Source: an uncultured Pseudomonadales bacterium
GTDB lineage: Bacteria; Pseudomonadota; Gammaproteobacteria; Pseudomonadales; Azotimanducaceae
Length of the DNA: 64,000 nt
Direction of reading: 5' to 3'
NCBI GenBank assembly: GCA_958296195.1
Contig: OY282455.1
Span: 1,240,001 to 1,304,000, forward strand
In this document: positions 8,571 to 17,039 of the stretch, piece after piece
How the letters are laid out: every line of letters starts with the position of its first letter
Position numbering within the stretch: position 1 is the stretch's first letter
Translations under genes and position numbers: made by a program
Notes under the pieces: generated by a model
Seen by the model: the letters and a program-made list of their open reading frames with translations, nothing else
What the model was told of the DNA's origin: nothing
Databases searched by the model: none

Positions 8571-11000
8571 CTAGCGCCGGTCCGTCAAAGCCAGCAGGCT
8601 GGGCAGCAGCGTCAGGTTGGCTAGAAACGCCAGCACCATCGCCAGCGCCACCAGCAGGCCGAACATGACGGTGGGCACGAAGTTGGAGAAGCACAGGACG
8701 GAGAAGCCCACCATGACGGTCAGGCCGGTTAGGAACAGGGCGCGGCCTATGCTGCCGTGGGTTTGGGCGATGGCGGTGGCGGCATCTCCCGACTGCTGCC
8801 GTTCCGTTCGGTAGCGGTGCAGGTAGTGGATGGCGAAATCGACGCCGATGCCGATGGAGACTGCGGCGATGGCGGCGGTCATCATGTTGAGGGGAATGCC
8901 GGTGAAGCCCATCACCGCCAGCACCGCGGCGGCGGCGAGGATGTTGGGCGCCATGCCCAACAGGGCGAACAGGGGGGAGCGCAGCAGCACCAGAAACATG
9001 AGGAAGGTGGCCAGCAGGACGTACCAGAGGGTATCGACTTGGGAGGACACCAGCTTCTGCACCATGCCGTTGAACAGCACCACCATGCCGGCGATGGCCA
9101 CGGCGTCTTCCGTAAAACCCGCTTCCCGCACAACGTCCCGCCTGATGTCCGCCACCAATTGATCGCGGTCGAAGTAGGGGCCGCTTTCGATCACCCTGGC
9201 CCACAGCCGCAATTGGCCGGTGGCTGGAGAGGCGTAGGGACGGACCACCTCGTCGCGGATGCTAGGCGGCAGCGCCGCCAGCACTGCGGCGACCTGCACG
9301 TTGTTCAGGGGCTCGCCGTCGTTGAACTCCCGCGCCAGTTCGTCCAAGGACGCCAACGAGACCACCTTGCCCACTTCCGGGCGGGCCTCCAGCAGGCGAT
9401 GGACCAAGCCGACGCGGTCCAGCTTGTCGCGGGTGAACCAGTAGCGCTCCGGGAACGCGTCGGGCGCTGCGCCGTTCGCTAGCGGATCCTCCGCGAACAG
9501 ATCTTCAGCAAACGGATCGCCCTCAGCGAATTCGTCATCCAAGGCTTGCCAAGGCTCGAAGTTCAGCACCACGTCAAAGGGCGCGGTGCCGCCTAGATGC
9601 TGATCGATGTAAACCATGCCTTGGTTGATGTCGGTGTCGTCCTTGAAGTAGTCGATGAAGCGGTTGTCGATGCTCAACTGCGCAATGCCCACGGCCGCCG
9701 CCACCGCCACCGCCAAGGACGCACCGGCAATCCGTCTAGGATGCTTTTGAGCAAGGTCGCACAACCGTTGGATCAAGCCAGTTTCCAGGCGCAGACCGGG
9801 GTGGGGCCGGCCGCCGTCCAACAGCATCAGCACTGCGGGGAAGAGGGTGAACGTCACCAGGAAGCCCAAGACCAGGCCGATGCACATCATCCAGCCGAAG
9901 TCCTCCACCGGCACGATGCTGCTGACGGTCAAGGAGCCAAACGCGGCCATAGTGGTCAGCGCCGTATAAAGGCAGGGCGCAAACTTGCTGGTCATGGTGG
10001 CCGCCACCAGCTTCTTGGCGTCCGTGGGTTCGGGGGCCTGCAGGAGCTCCCGGTAGCGGACTATCAGATGGACGGTCAGGGAGATGGTCATGATGGCCAT
10101 GAGGGCCACGAAGTTGGACGAGATGACGGTGGCCGGCATCCGCAAATAGCCCAAGGTGCCCAAGGTGGCGAGGATGCTGGCCGCTGCGCATCCCAAGGGC
10201 AGCAGCACCCAGCGCAGTTGCCCGAAGGCGGCGTAAAGCACCGCCATCACCACGACGAGCACGATGCCGCCGAACACTGCTAGGTCGCTTTTGACGAAGG
10301 AGATCATGTCCGAGGCGATCATGGGTACGCCGCCGAGGTGCATGACACCCAAGGGCGAGAACTCCGCCCGCACGGTGCGCACCGCTTCAATGAGCGCCGC
10401 CCGCGCCGCCACCTGCCGCCGCCGCTCCGCCGTGTCCGCCCGGTCCGGCATGGGCATGGGTTGGATGTCAACGCGCAGCGCCGCCGTCCGGCCGTCCGCC
10501 GAGATCAACAGTTCCCGGAAGAACGGGCTGCTGGCCAACTCTTCAGCGGCCAGCGCCAAATCCGCGTCCGCGGAGCGCAGGGTGCGGAAGCCATCGGCCA
10601 GTTCGCCGATGGAAACCGGCGGGCTCTTCAACAGCGGCGCATCCAGCACGGAAAAGACGGACGTGACCCCTTCGATTTCCCCCAAGCGCCCTTGCAGCCG
10701 CCCAAGGGCGTCCAGATTGGCCGACGCCAGAAGCTCCCCCGCATGGGGGGTGAAGGTGACCAGCAGAAAATCGTCGCCGCCGAAGACAGCGGATATCTCT
10801 CGGTACAGGAGCAGGTCGGGGTCGTTCTCCACCACCAGCGTGTCCGCCGAAGCATCAAAGCTGAAGCGGGAGGTAAACCCCGCCGCCAGCAGCAACACGC
10901 CGGTGAGGCCCACCAGCATCCGCCCCGGATGGCCGAGCGCAGCTAGGTAGCCGCGCTGCAAGGCGCCGCCGAAGCGCTGCCATTTCCGTTGAATCACCAC
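8571..11000 (-). CDS. MMPL/RND-family transporter
   Basis: About 809 residues from the GTG at 11000 (an earlier start at 11054 would overlap the upstream ATPase gene). The protein has the RND 2 x 6 transmembrane plan: one N-terminal helix, a large periplasmic loop, a block of five to six helices around residues 215-400, a second loop, then a block near residues 620-800. The MMPL features are clear, including a pore-helix Asp region (SIGIGVDFAIHYLHRYR) and FSNFVPTVMFGLLVALAM. Members export lipids, sterol-like compounds or other hydrophobic molecules using the proton gradient. An acidic repeat (EGDPFAEDLFAEDPLA) sits in the second loop. The substrate is unknown. Confidence 0.85.
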   Translation of the reverse strand: MVIQRKWQRFGGALQRGYLAALGHPGRMLVGLTGVLLLAAGFTSRFSFDASADTLVVENDPDLLLYREISAVFGGDDFLLVTFTPHAGELLASANLDALGRLQGRLGEIEGVTSVFSVLDAPLLKSPPVSIGELADGFRTLRSADADLALAAEELASSPFFRELLISADGRTAALRVDIQPMPMPDRADTAERRRQVAARAALIEAVRTVRAEFSPLGVMHLGGVPMIASDMISFVKSDLAVFGGIVLVVVMAVLYAAFGQLRWVLLPLGCAAASILATLGTLGYLRMPATVISSNFVALMAIMTISLTVHLIVRYRELLQAPEPTDAKKLVAATMTSKFAPCLYTALTTMAAFGSLTVSSIVPVEDFGWMMCIGLVLGFLVTFTLFPAVLMLLDGGRPHPGLRLETGLIQRLCDLAQKHPRRIAGASLAVAVAAAVGIAQLSIDNRFIDYFKDDTDINQGMVYIDQHLGGTAPFDVVLNFEPWQALDDEFAEGDPFAEDLFAEDPLANGAAPDAFPERYWFTRDKLDRVGLVHRLLEARPEVGKVVSLASLDELAREFNDGEPLNNVQVAAVLAALPPSIRDEVVRPYASPATGQLRLWARVIESGPYFDRDQLVADIRRDVVREAGFTEDAVAIAGMVVLFNGMVQKLVSSQVDTLWYVLLATFLMFLVLLRSPLFALLGMAPNILAAAAVLAVMGFTGIPLNMMTAAIAAVSIGIGVDFAIHYLHRYRTERQQSGDAATAIAQTHGSIGRALFLTGLTVMVGFSVLCFSNFVPTVMFGLLVALAMVLAFLANLTLLPSLLALTDRR

Positions 11001-11031
11001 AATTCCAAATGTCGGCCTTAGACCCCGATGC

Positions 11032-12426
11032 TTAGCGGGGCGGTGCGGTCTCAAGCATGTAGCTGGCTAAGCTGGGAATGCCGGCTTGGAACCTGTTGCC
11101 GGCGCCACCTTCCGGGCTCCACAGGAAGCCCAGATGCAGGAGGGCCGGCGCCATGCCACCCTTTGCGGACCACAGGCCATCAAGCCATTCATTCTCCCGG
11201 ATGGCTTCGCCGGACTGCTCCAGGCTTCGCCTTTCCCGCAAACCTTGGCTGACGCACTGCTTGAGCTCCTTTCGGGTGATGAACCCCCGTTGGTCCAGTG
11301 CCGCGGCAACGTTGCGGGCGCACTCCACGGCGCCGATTTTCTCCAACTCCAAGAAGCGCGTTTGGTAATGTCGAAGACGTGCGGCGGCGAAGATATCCAT
11401 GGCCTGTTTCAAGTGTTCTTGGCTGATGGCGTTGGGCCGTCTGTCTGACGCCCATGCTTGGTGAAGTGCGTCGCCCAGTAGTTGGGTGTAGTAGGGATAG
11501 CCGCAGCAGGCATTGGCGACCCCTTCCACTACACCGCCTGGGGAGTTGGGTGCCATGCCTTCCGGAAGAGCGCCGCGCTCAGCGAAGGGAGTGAGCACCG
11601 CCATGATGGCATTGGCGTCGGATATCGGCCCTAGTGGGGTCTGCCCATGTCGTCCGGGGCGCTCGGTGAAGGTGACGCCCATTTCGGACAAATGGTCCGC
11701 CAGGTCCGGCGTTCCGGCGAAGGCGAAGCCCAGCGCGGCGCCGGAGATGCCGCAGGCTTGATAGGCGTTGAACAGCGCTTGGGCAGCCTCCTTGCGCAAG
11801 GTGTGCGCCTCGTCGAGGACGAGAAGAATCTTGTCGCCTTGCGCCAGTCGACGCTCCAAGGCCGCATCTATGGACATACGGGCGGTTCGGGTCTCGGACG
11901 CTTGCCGCGTCCTGGTGGTTCGCGCCTCCGCCTTAAGGACCGCATTGACGCTGAAGCCGCCCTCTTGCGCGGTTGAGTCGCTACCGGTCGCCACTAGGCT
12001 TTCGGCACCCATGATGGCTTGGGCGAATTCGTCGCTGGACCTGGATGCGCCCAAGGTGATGACATGAATTCCCACTTGACGCGCCATGTCCGCCAGAATC
12101 TTGATGAGGGCGGTTTTGCCCTGCCCGCGGATGCCGTGCAGCCCCAGCAGGCATTGGTCGCCCTTGTGGCTTTGGATGCCGTTAACCGTGCTCCGCAGGA
12201 TCGCCAATTCCTTTGCCCTGCCGGCCAAGATGGGCGGAATGGCGCCGTATCTTAAGGCGAACTCCAACGGCGGTCGGCCTCTGGCCGGCTGAGACCTGCG
12301 GGCCAAAGCGCGAAGATCCAGCACAGCGCCCTGCATGGACGCGACATCCACCATGTGGACCGCATCTGTTGCGCACGAGAGGTTGCTCATGGTCGCCATT
12401 ATGCTCACGGACGGGGGATGCGGCAA
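11032..12426 (-). CDS. AAA+ ATPase, Orc/ExeA-like (paralogue of the gene at 7021-8187)
   Basis: 464 residues (the start may be a later Met, near 12399). Walker A GIRGQGKTALI lies near residue 96 and Walker B LLVLDEAHTLR near 200. The C-terminal third has PYYTQLLGDALHQAW and GIPSLASYML, matching the 7021-8187 ATPase at the same relative positions, so the two are paralogues. It lies upstream of, and close to, the transporter gene on the same strand. A role in DNA or protein remodelling is likely by family; nothing here fixes the target. Confidence 0.8.
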   Translation of the reverse strand: MPHPPSVSIMATMSNLSCATDAVHMVDVASMQGAVLDLRALARRSQPARGRPPLEFALRYGAIPPILAGRAKELAILRSTVNGIQSHKGDQCLLGLHGIRGQGKTALIKILADMARQVGIHVITLGASRSSDEFAQAIMGAESLVATGSDSTAQEGGFSVNAVLKAEARTTRTRQASETRTARMSIDAALERRLAQGDKILLVLDEAHTLRKEAAQALFNAYQACGISGAALGFAFAGTPDLADHLSEMGVTFTERPGRHGQTPLGPISDANAIMAVLTPFAERGALPEGMAPNSPGGVVEGVANACCGYPYYTQLLGDALHQAWASDRRPNAISQEHLKQAMDIFAAARLRHYQTRFLELEKIGAVECARNVAAALDQRGFITRKELKQCVSQGLRERRSLEQSGEAIRENEWLDGLWSAKGGMAPALLHLGFLWSPEGGAGNRFQAGIPSLASYMLETAPPR

Positions 12427-12552
12427 TGGCTTGCCACCTCTCGAAGCCTAGCCTGCATATCGCCAATGCCCCCGCCCGCTCGCCCAAGCAGGTGATCAGT
12501 TACAATCGCCGGCAACTAGGCTGCGCCATTCAGTATCTGGGGAGCGGCTTAG

Positions 12553-12708
12553 ATTGCTGGAAAGACCATCGAAAAAAGGCTGGTGAGCGAAAAGACGCCC
12601 AGTACTTGGAAGTAATCTGTGGATGTCTGGGTGCGAGCTATCCGCAAGGGGAACTCCAAGAAGGAGCTAATAGAGTTCGATGTGTCCGCCACTTGGCCGG
12701 GCGGTTAA
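12553..12708 (+). pseudogene. Possible short gene remnant in the 12427-12761 gap
   Basis: The 335-bp gap between the ATPase and mcrC has no intact gene. One frame reads IAGKTIEKRLVSEKTPSTWK, a TAA stop, then SVDVWVRAIRKGNSKKELIE and FDVSATWPGG before a second stop. The charged, protein-like composition on both sides of the internal stop suggests a broken small gene. I do not recognise the family and no start codon is visible. Chance is a real alternative for a stretch this short. Confidence 0.25.
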
Positions 12709-12761
12709 CGTTTTTGCAGCGGAGTTGGAGTTTGTTACAGGCCCTTTCGTCGCTAGTTATG

Positions 12762-14018
12762 CTATTCGGTTAGCTGGTTCAAGATTTGTCGGACGCTGCT
12801 CTCTGGTTTCCGCACATCGAAGGGGAGGCAGAGCAGGGTTAGTGGCTGGTCCGTCACCTTGTCGATGAACTCGTACCTCAGTGGCGAGTTGAACTTCTGC
12901 GTTCGCGGATAGATCAACGCTACCCTGGCGCAGCCGAACTTTCTGCCGTAGGCGTATAGTTGGTAGATGTCGCCTTGGCTGACGTCGTGCTTCGGCTCAT
13001 TGCCGGAGCCGTCAATTTCCTTCCACTTGGCGTCGAGGATGAATTTCACTTCGTTCGATTTCAGGAGCGTGATATCTGGCTTCACATAGAAGGCTTGCTG
13101 GTTGCCGGTCTGCGTAAACGCCTTATGCGGCCCTTGCGTTCTCACGGCGTAGCAGCGTTGGTGGCGCTTGAAGGCATCGGCCACGAAGTCCTCAAAGACC
13201 TCCTCCATCGGGAACAGCAGCGCTTGGTTGACGTGCTTGCCGGCGAAGGTCGTCAAGCCGTGGTTGAACAGGAACAGTCCCACCCAGTCCATTACTGCGT
13301 CGTAGTGGTGCATGGAGCGGTCGATTCGATACTGCCTCCAGTCCACTTCGGGCCGCGCCGATTGGGGTATCTCGGAGAAGCAGATGCGCAGCTGATGGAG
13401 CAGTTGTTGGTTGGCCGGGTGGGTGGTTGATCTTAGCTTGTGGAGAGTGCTGTGAATCAACCGGTTCACGGGCCGGTTGGCCGTGAACTCGTCGAAGCCG
13501 ACGTAGAAGCGGGCTCGGTTTGCGGCGTTGTGGCGAATGTGCTGCGGGAACAGGATGCGCCCGCGAAGGCTCGGCAGATTGTCCTCGACGCCGCTGTAGT
13601 GGTGGGCGAGGCCCCTTTGCGTGAGCAGCACTAAGTTGTTCAGGAACAGCCGCACAAATGCTTCGAGCATGTTGAAGCGGCGCAGCTCGGAGATGCTGGT
13701 TTTATTGAATTGGGCGGTGCGCAGGCCGCGGTAGGTGCGCAGCATCTTGAGGAAGATCTCGCGGGTTCTCTCTTCGCTGTCTTGCCCTTCGACGAAATCT
13801 ACCTTGGGCAGAATTTCGAGCACCGTGCCGCGTCGCGTCTCGATGATACCGACGTAGTTCCGTGCGTAAAGCTCGCCGTCCCTCGCCGTCAAGACCGGGC
13901 GGTATTTGCCTTCGTGATCCTCTTGGTTGGCAAGCGCAAACTCCTTGAGGTCCGTTCGCTCCTCCTCGGTGAGGCCGGTCAGCCGTTCGTGCTCCCTGAT
14001 GACGCGCACACTAACCAT
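12762..14018 (-). CDS. mcrC: McrC, nuclease subunit of a McrBC-type modification-dependent restriction system
   Basis: 418 residues. The N-terminal beta-rich half begins VSVRVIREHERL and includes ARNYVGIIETRRG. The C-terminal half carries the PD-(D/E)XK endonuclease core: KPDITLL followed by FILDAKWKEI (Asp, then Asp-Ala-Lys). McrC binds the McrB motor, stimulates GTP hydrolysis and cuts DNA carrying modified cytosine. The ATG at 14018 overlaps by 8 bp the stop of a McrB C-terminal remnant, the same spacing as between intact mcrB and its own mcrC remnant at 14904-14911. The cognate mcrB lies 0.9 kb upstream, beyond a PIN-toxin cassette. Confidence 0.92.
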   Translation of the reverse strand: MVSVRVIREHERLTGLTEEERTDLKEFALANQEDHEGKYRPVLTARDGELYARNYVGIIETRRGTVLEILPKVDFVEGQDSEERTREIFLKMLRTYRGLRTAQFNKTSISELRRFNMLEAFVRLFLNNLVLLTQRGLAHHYSGVEDNLPSLRGRILFPQHIRHNAANRARFYVGFDEFTANRPVNRLIHSTLHKLRSTTHPANQQLLHQLRICFSEIPQSARPEVDWRQYRIDRSMHHYDAVMDWVGLFLFNHGLTTFAGKHVNQALLFPMEEVFEDFVADAFKRHQRCYAVRTQGPHKAFTQTGNQQAFYVKPDITLLKSNEVKFILDAKWKEIDGSGNEPKHDVSQGDIYQLYAYGRKFGCARVALIYPRTQKFNSPLRYEFIDKVTDQPLTLLCLPFDVRKPESSVRQILNQLTE

Positions 14019-14172
14019 TGGGTTCCTCTTGACCGAGCGCGTAAATCCGCTGGTAGCTCTCAGCTTGCCGCCACTGTTCATCTTCATGTGGGAGAAGTTC
14101 GAGCATGGGGCGGTCAGCATCGCCATCGCGTGGCGCGGACGGGTCCTCGCGGATGAGCGGGTTGTGGTTCAG
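13948..14172 (-). repeat. Direct repeat copy B of the mcrB/mcrC junction
   Basis: This 225-bp stretch matches 14841-15065 base for base without visible gaps but with scattered substitutions (by eye about 85-90% identity). It covers the last 52 or so codons of mcrB and the first 24 of mcrC. Homology stops sharply at GGTTCAG on one side and AGGTCCG on the other. The two copies flank a 668-bp segment holding the PIN toxin gene and scraps of other toxin genes. Confidence 0.85.
14011..14172 (-). pseudogene. mcrB: mcrB 3'-end remnant
   Basis: Reading towards mcrC, this stretch encodes a copy of the McrB C-terminus starting NHNPLIREDPSAPRDGDADR, continuing PMLELLPHEDEQWRQAES and ending QEEPNG and TAG. 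The intact McrB ends in the same way with only a few substitutions. There is no upstream McrB body here: the sequence changes to PIN-gene sequence at about 14173. The stop overlaps the mcrC start, so the remnant keeps the native translational coupling geometry. Confidence 0.85.
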
Positions 14173-14177
14173 GCTCG

Positions 14178-14690
14178 TCAGTACTGGGAATGCAGGTCAT
14201 CAGCTTTTCCGCATTTGACTAACTCGACGCTTTTGATTTGGTGCGACGTGGCGGTAGGTTTATGTGGGGCCGACCGCTCCCTTGCACTTGCACCAGCCAA
14301 ATGGCGGAAGTTCCAAGTCAACAGATATTGGCACCCATTGACGACGGCTATGGCGACATGTAGCGCATCCTCAAGCGAAGTATGGGGAATTGCTCCCTTG
14401 TTTATCAGCGCACGGGCTAGGTTTGTTGCCGCTGATGTGACCTCTAGCAACTCCAATTCCTTCAGGATGCTCAATCTGCGTTGAGCTGCTTGAGCATCGC
14501 CCTTACCTGCTTCCTGGACTACAAGCTGGGAAGCGATCAACCGGAACTCAGGCCTTTTCTCGTCCCACCATTCTTGGGTCGATTGTTGATGTCCTGCTAT
14601 GACGACATCGCGACTCGGCTTAGCTGCAAGATAGCTAACCACGGTCGTTTCCAAGTAAACGATGGGACGATTTCGGTCGTTATTCAGCAT
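14178..14690 (-). CDS. Orphan PIN-domain toxin (VapC-like RNase)
   Basis: About 170 residues. The PIN fold is seen in VYLETTVVSYL at the N-terminus (first acidic metal ligand), ASQLVVQEAGKGD in the middle and SLEDALHVAIAVVNGCQYLL followed by TWNFRHLA near the end. PIN toxins are Mg-dependent RNases. No antitoxin gene precedes it; the upstream DNA holds only scraps of RES and Uma2-like genes. The C-terminus after TWNFRHLA lacks the ICTPEEL-like ending usual in this subfamily, so the 3' end may have been altered at the insertion junction (14173-14178). It lies between two copies of the mcrB/mcrC junction. Confidence 0.75.
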   Translation of the reverse strand: MLNNDRNRPIVYLETTVVSYLAAKPSRDVVIAGHQQSTQEWWDEKRPEFRLIASQLVVQEAGKGDAQAAQRRLSILKELELLEVTSAATNLARALINKGAIPHTSLEDALHVAIAVVNGCQYLLTWNFRHLAGASARERSAPHKPTATSHQIKSVELVKCGKADDLHSQY

Positions 14691-14697
14691 TGCGCAA

Positions 14698-14725
14698 CCC
14701 AAAATCCGCCTCGCTGTCGCAGGCT
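14698..14725 (-). repeat. 28-bp scrap shared with the 3' part of the Uma2-like gene
   Basis: These 28 bases are identical, apart from one substitution, to 17100-17127 inside the truncated Uma2-like gene, where they encode CDSEADFG. Here they lie directly upstream of the PIN toxin start. They mark a past junction between cassette fragments. Confidence 0.7.
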
Positions 14726-14736
14726 AACCGATGTAG

Positions 14737-14838
14737 GAAATTTACCGGAACGGCAAGGGCATGGGTTCCGGCGGTCTGTGTCGCCTAGCGCCCAAAGCTG
14801 GCCCAGCGACGGACCTTGCCGGTTGGCCGCCGCTGCCA
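14737..14838 (-). pseudogene. RES-toxin gene scrap
   Basis: About 100 bp here align well with 17787-17888, and both align with the part of the intact RES toxin gene that encodes AAETYALAVLENLVHW (around 18216-18330). No frame is intact. The scrap abuts the mcrC 5' remnant at about 14840. It shows that fragments of an Xre/RES locus have been reshuffled into the mcrBC junction. Confidence 0.65.
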
Positions 14839-14840
14839 AG

Positions 14841-14911
14841 AGGTCCGTTCGCTCCCCACCGGTGAGGCCAGTCAGCCGCTCGTGCTCCCTGATGACGCGC
14901 ACACTAGCCAT
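14841..14911 (-). pseudogene. mcrC: mcrC 5'-end remnant
   Basis: Twenty-four codons starting at the ATG at 14911 read ASVRVIREHERLTGLT then GGERTDL, nearly identical to the start of intact McrC (VSVRVIREHERLTGLT, EEERTDL). After 14841 the frame runs into a RES-gene scrap and loses all McrC similarity. The start overlaps the mcrB stop by 8 bp, the native arrangement. Together with 14912-15065 it forms copy A of the 225-bp direct repeat. Confidence 0.85.
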
Positions 14912-15065
14912 TGGGTTCCTCCTGATCGGACGCGTAAATCCGCTGGTAGCTCTCGGCTTGCCGCCACTGTTCATCGTCATGCGGCAGCAGTTCAAGCATG
15001 GGTCGGTCGGCATCGCCATCGCTCGGCGCGGCCGGGTCCCTGCGGATAAACGGATTGTGGTTCAG
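14841..15065 (-). repeat. Direct repeat copy A of the mcrB/mcrC junction
   Basis: This is the partner of the copy at 13948-14172. It is continuous with the body of intact mcrB on its right side and is broken on its left side at the RES-gene scrap. Spacing between equivalent bases of the two copies is 893 bp. Confidence 0.85.
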
Positions 15066-17036
15066 CACCCGCTGAATCTTCTCCCAGTCGTCGTAGAAGT
15101 ACTCCTGCAGCAACGGCAGGATGCTGTGTTGAAAGGCCCTAGCGAGGTGTTCGATGGTCTTGACCTCGATGAGATAGGTATGGCCAATCTGATGCTCTCG
15201 GTCCAGCTCGGCCTTGATGCGCACGTTGATGTTGGTCAGCAGTTTCTGGCCGTCAACGCCCTCGATGTCCCTTTCCACCCAGCTAGGTTCGGGCATCATC
15301 TCGATGAAGTCGAAGCGGCGACGCAGCGCCGTGTCCAGGAGCGCGATGCTCCGGTCCGCCGTGTTCATCGTGCCGACGATGTACAGATTCGAGGGAACGC
15401 CGAACGACTTTTGCGAATAGGGAAGCGTCGCCGTAGCCTCGTCCTTCTCGCCTAACCGTTTGGACGGCTCGACCAGAGTGATGAGTTCGCCGAAAATCTT
15501 GGCGATGTTGCCGCGGTTGATCTCGTCGATGATGAGAACGTAGCGTCTGTTCGGGTCGTCACTTTCAGCACGTTGAGAAATCTGCTTGAAGATGCCATCG
15601 CGGAGTTCGTAGGTGAGATCGTTCTCGTTCAAGACTGGCCTGATGCCTTCAATGAAGTCCTCGTAGGCGTAGTTCTGATGGAAAGTGACGAACTCGATTT
15701 GCTCTTCCCGCTTGAGTTTCTCAAAACGCTCTTTGACGCTCTTCCGCTCTTCCGACTTGGAAAGTTCCGCGTGATCCTTGCGGTCGATGATTGCGACGGC
15801 GTAGGAAACCGCTTCCCATGTCTTGCCGGTGCCGGGCGGCCCGAACAGGACGGTGTTGAGCGAAGGCGAGTGATCGTCATATTCGGCCTGTGCCATTTCC
15901 TCTACCTCTGATTCAGACTCCCTACCGGGTTGTGGTGAAGGTTCTCTGCTGGATTGCAACCGTTCAATCAAGTCAAAGGAGACCTTGTAGGCGTCGGCAT
16001 TGCGGCATGCTTGATAGCGTCCTAGGTTTGGAACGAGGCGACGGAACCGCTGCGTTCCCAATTGCCCATCGAGGCGTCCCCGATTCTTGTTTATCCAATA
16101 GACGGAGATGCTTTTGTCAGCGTGCCAACCATCCGGGTTATAGCCGTTCTCTTCCACTACGCCGATGCCGCGTCCCTCGGACCGGCCGAAATGCACCACA
16201 ACGATGTCACCTCGTTTTGGTTCCTTCACAGTATAGGGCTGGTCTTTATCGTTGAGTGCCCCCCCGGTGTACACCACATGGTTTTCCTTAAAAGTCTTGG
16301 CATCTTTCGGCAACGCTTCGGTCTTTTCCCAATAGTCTTGCCCATTTCCTTCGACATCCGAGCTGACGTGGAAGGAACACGACCCCTTGGCAATGAGCGA
16401 CTCTTTCTCCCGCTGCGTGGCAAGAAAGGTGTTAATTTCATATGGCTCGCAGCCGGGGAATATTCTCCTAATAGCCTCCATCCGGGTATCGTACTCATCG
16501 TAGTTCCCCACGTTTTTTCGAAACTCCGGCACAACCCCGTTGGTGTCGTCGGCAGGAAGGAAGTAGTTGGGGTTCACCATAAACAACGTCTGCGTTAGTT
16601 TTTTGATCTTGACGTTCTTTATCTTTAGGGTGTCATCAAAGTCGCTAATACTAATTTGAGGCGACTCTTTTGCTGCCTGCTTGAATAGCCTCCAGATCAA
16701 GTCTGGGCGGCCCTTGCCACCTTGGTGAAATAGTGTATTGACTCCATTTGGGCGGGGAATGAAAGGGACGATCTTGGGGTATTCCGCTGCAATGGAAAAT
16801 ACTTCGTGGACGCTCTTCAATTCGGAGTGGAGCATCTCGTCGCCTCTATCCCGTGCGAGGAAGTACAAGAACGACAGCGGATCGATGTTCTCGTCGCCAT
16901 ATCGGAGTAGGCTCACATCGTCCTTAGTCCACCTTACGGCCTTTGCGTTCTCAACCAAGTAGCCTTCACCGTTTTTCGCGATCTTGGCGACAAGCTCCCC
17001 GAACCACGGCACCCAAGAATAATCAATCATCATCAA
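14904..17036 (-). CDS. mcrB: McrB-like GTPase motor with an unusual N-terminal recognition region
   Basis: 710 residues, longer than the 459-residue E. coli McrB. The AAA+ core starts near residue 395: Walker A FGPPGTGKTWEA, the region FVTFHQNYAYEDFIEGIRPV, Walker B VLIIDEINRGNIAKIFGE, and the McrB GTP-specificity motif MNTADRSIALLDTALRRRF. The N-terminal 390 residues have two parts: a helical region with WRLFKQAAKE and a beta-rich module around residues 270-340 (GDIVVVHFGRSEGRGIGVV) that may read the modified base; I could not place it in a named family. It pairs with McrC, now displaced 0.9 kb downstream. The native overlap with an mcrC start survives at 14904-14911. Confidence 0.92.
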   Translation of the reverse strand: MMMIDYSWVPWFGELVAKIAKNGEGYLVENAKAVRWTKDDVSLLRYGDENIDPLSFLYFLARDRGDEMLHSELKSVHEVFSIAAEYPKIVPFIPRPNGVNTLFHQGGKGRPDLIWRLFKQAAKESPQISISDFDDTLKIKNVKIKKLTQTLFMVNPNYFLPADDTNGVVPEFRKNVGNYDEYDTRMEAIRRIFPGCEPYEINTFLATQREKESLIAKGSCSFHVSSDVEGNGQDYWEKTEALPKDAKTFKENHVVYTGGALNDKDQPYTVKEPKRGDIVVVHFGRSEGRGIGVVEENGYNPDGWHADKSISVYWINKNRGRLDGQLGTQRFRRLVPNLGRYQACRNADAYKVSFDLIERLQSSREPSPQPGRESESEVEEMAQAEYDDHSPSLNTVLFGPPGTGKTWEAVSYAVAIIDRKDHAELSKSEERKSVKERFEKLKREEQIEFVTFHQNYAYEDFIEGIRPVLNENDLTYELRDGIFKQISQRAESDDPNRRYVLIIDEINRGNIAKIFGELITLVEPSKRLGEKDEATATLPYSQKSFGVPSNLYIVGTMNTADRSIALLDTALRRRFDFIEMMPEPSWVERDIEGVDGQKLLTNINVRIKAELDREHQIGHTYLIEVKTIEHLARAFQHSILPLLQEYFYDDWEKIQRVLNHNPFIRRDPAAPSDGDADRPMLELLPHDDEQWRQAESYQRIYASDQEEPNG

Positions 17037-17039
17037 ATC

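Noticed and set aside
8757..9482. Long plus-strand frame opposite the MMPL transporter
   Set aside because: His/Gly/Gln-rich shadow of a GC-rich gene; no motif or ribosome-binding site.
12213..12773. 186-codon plus-strand frame across the ATPase start and the gap
   Set aside because: It overlaps the ATPase antisense, has no family features and ends in unrelated sequence.
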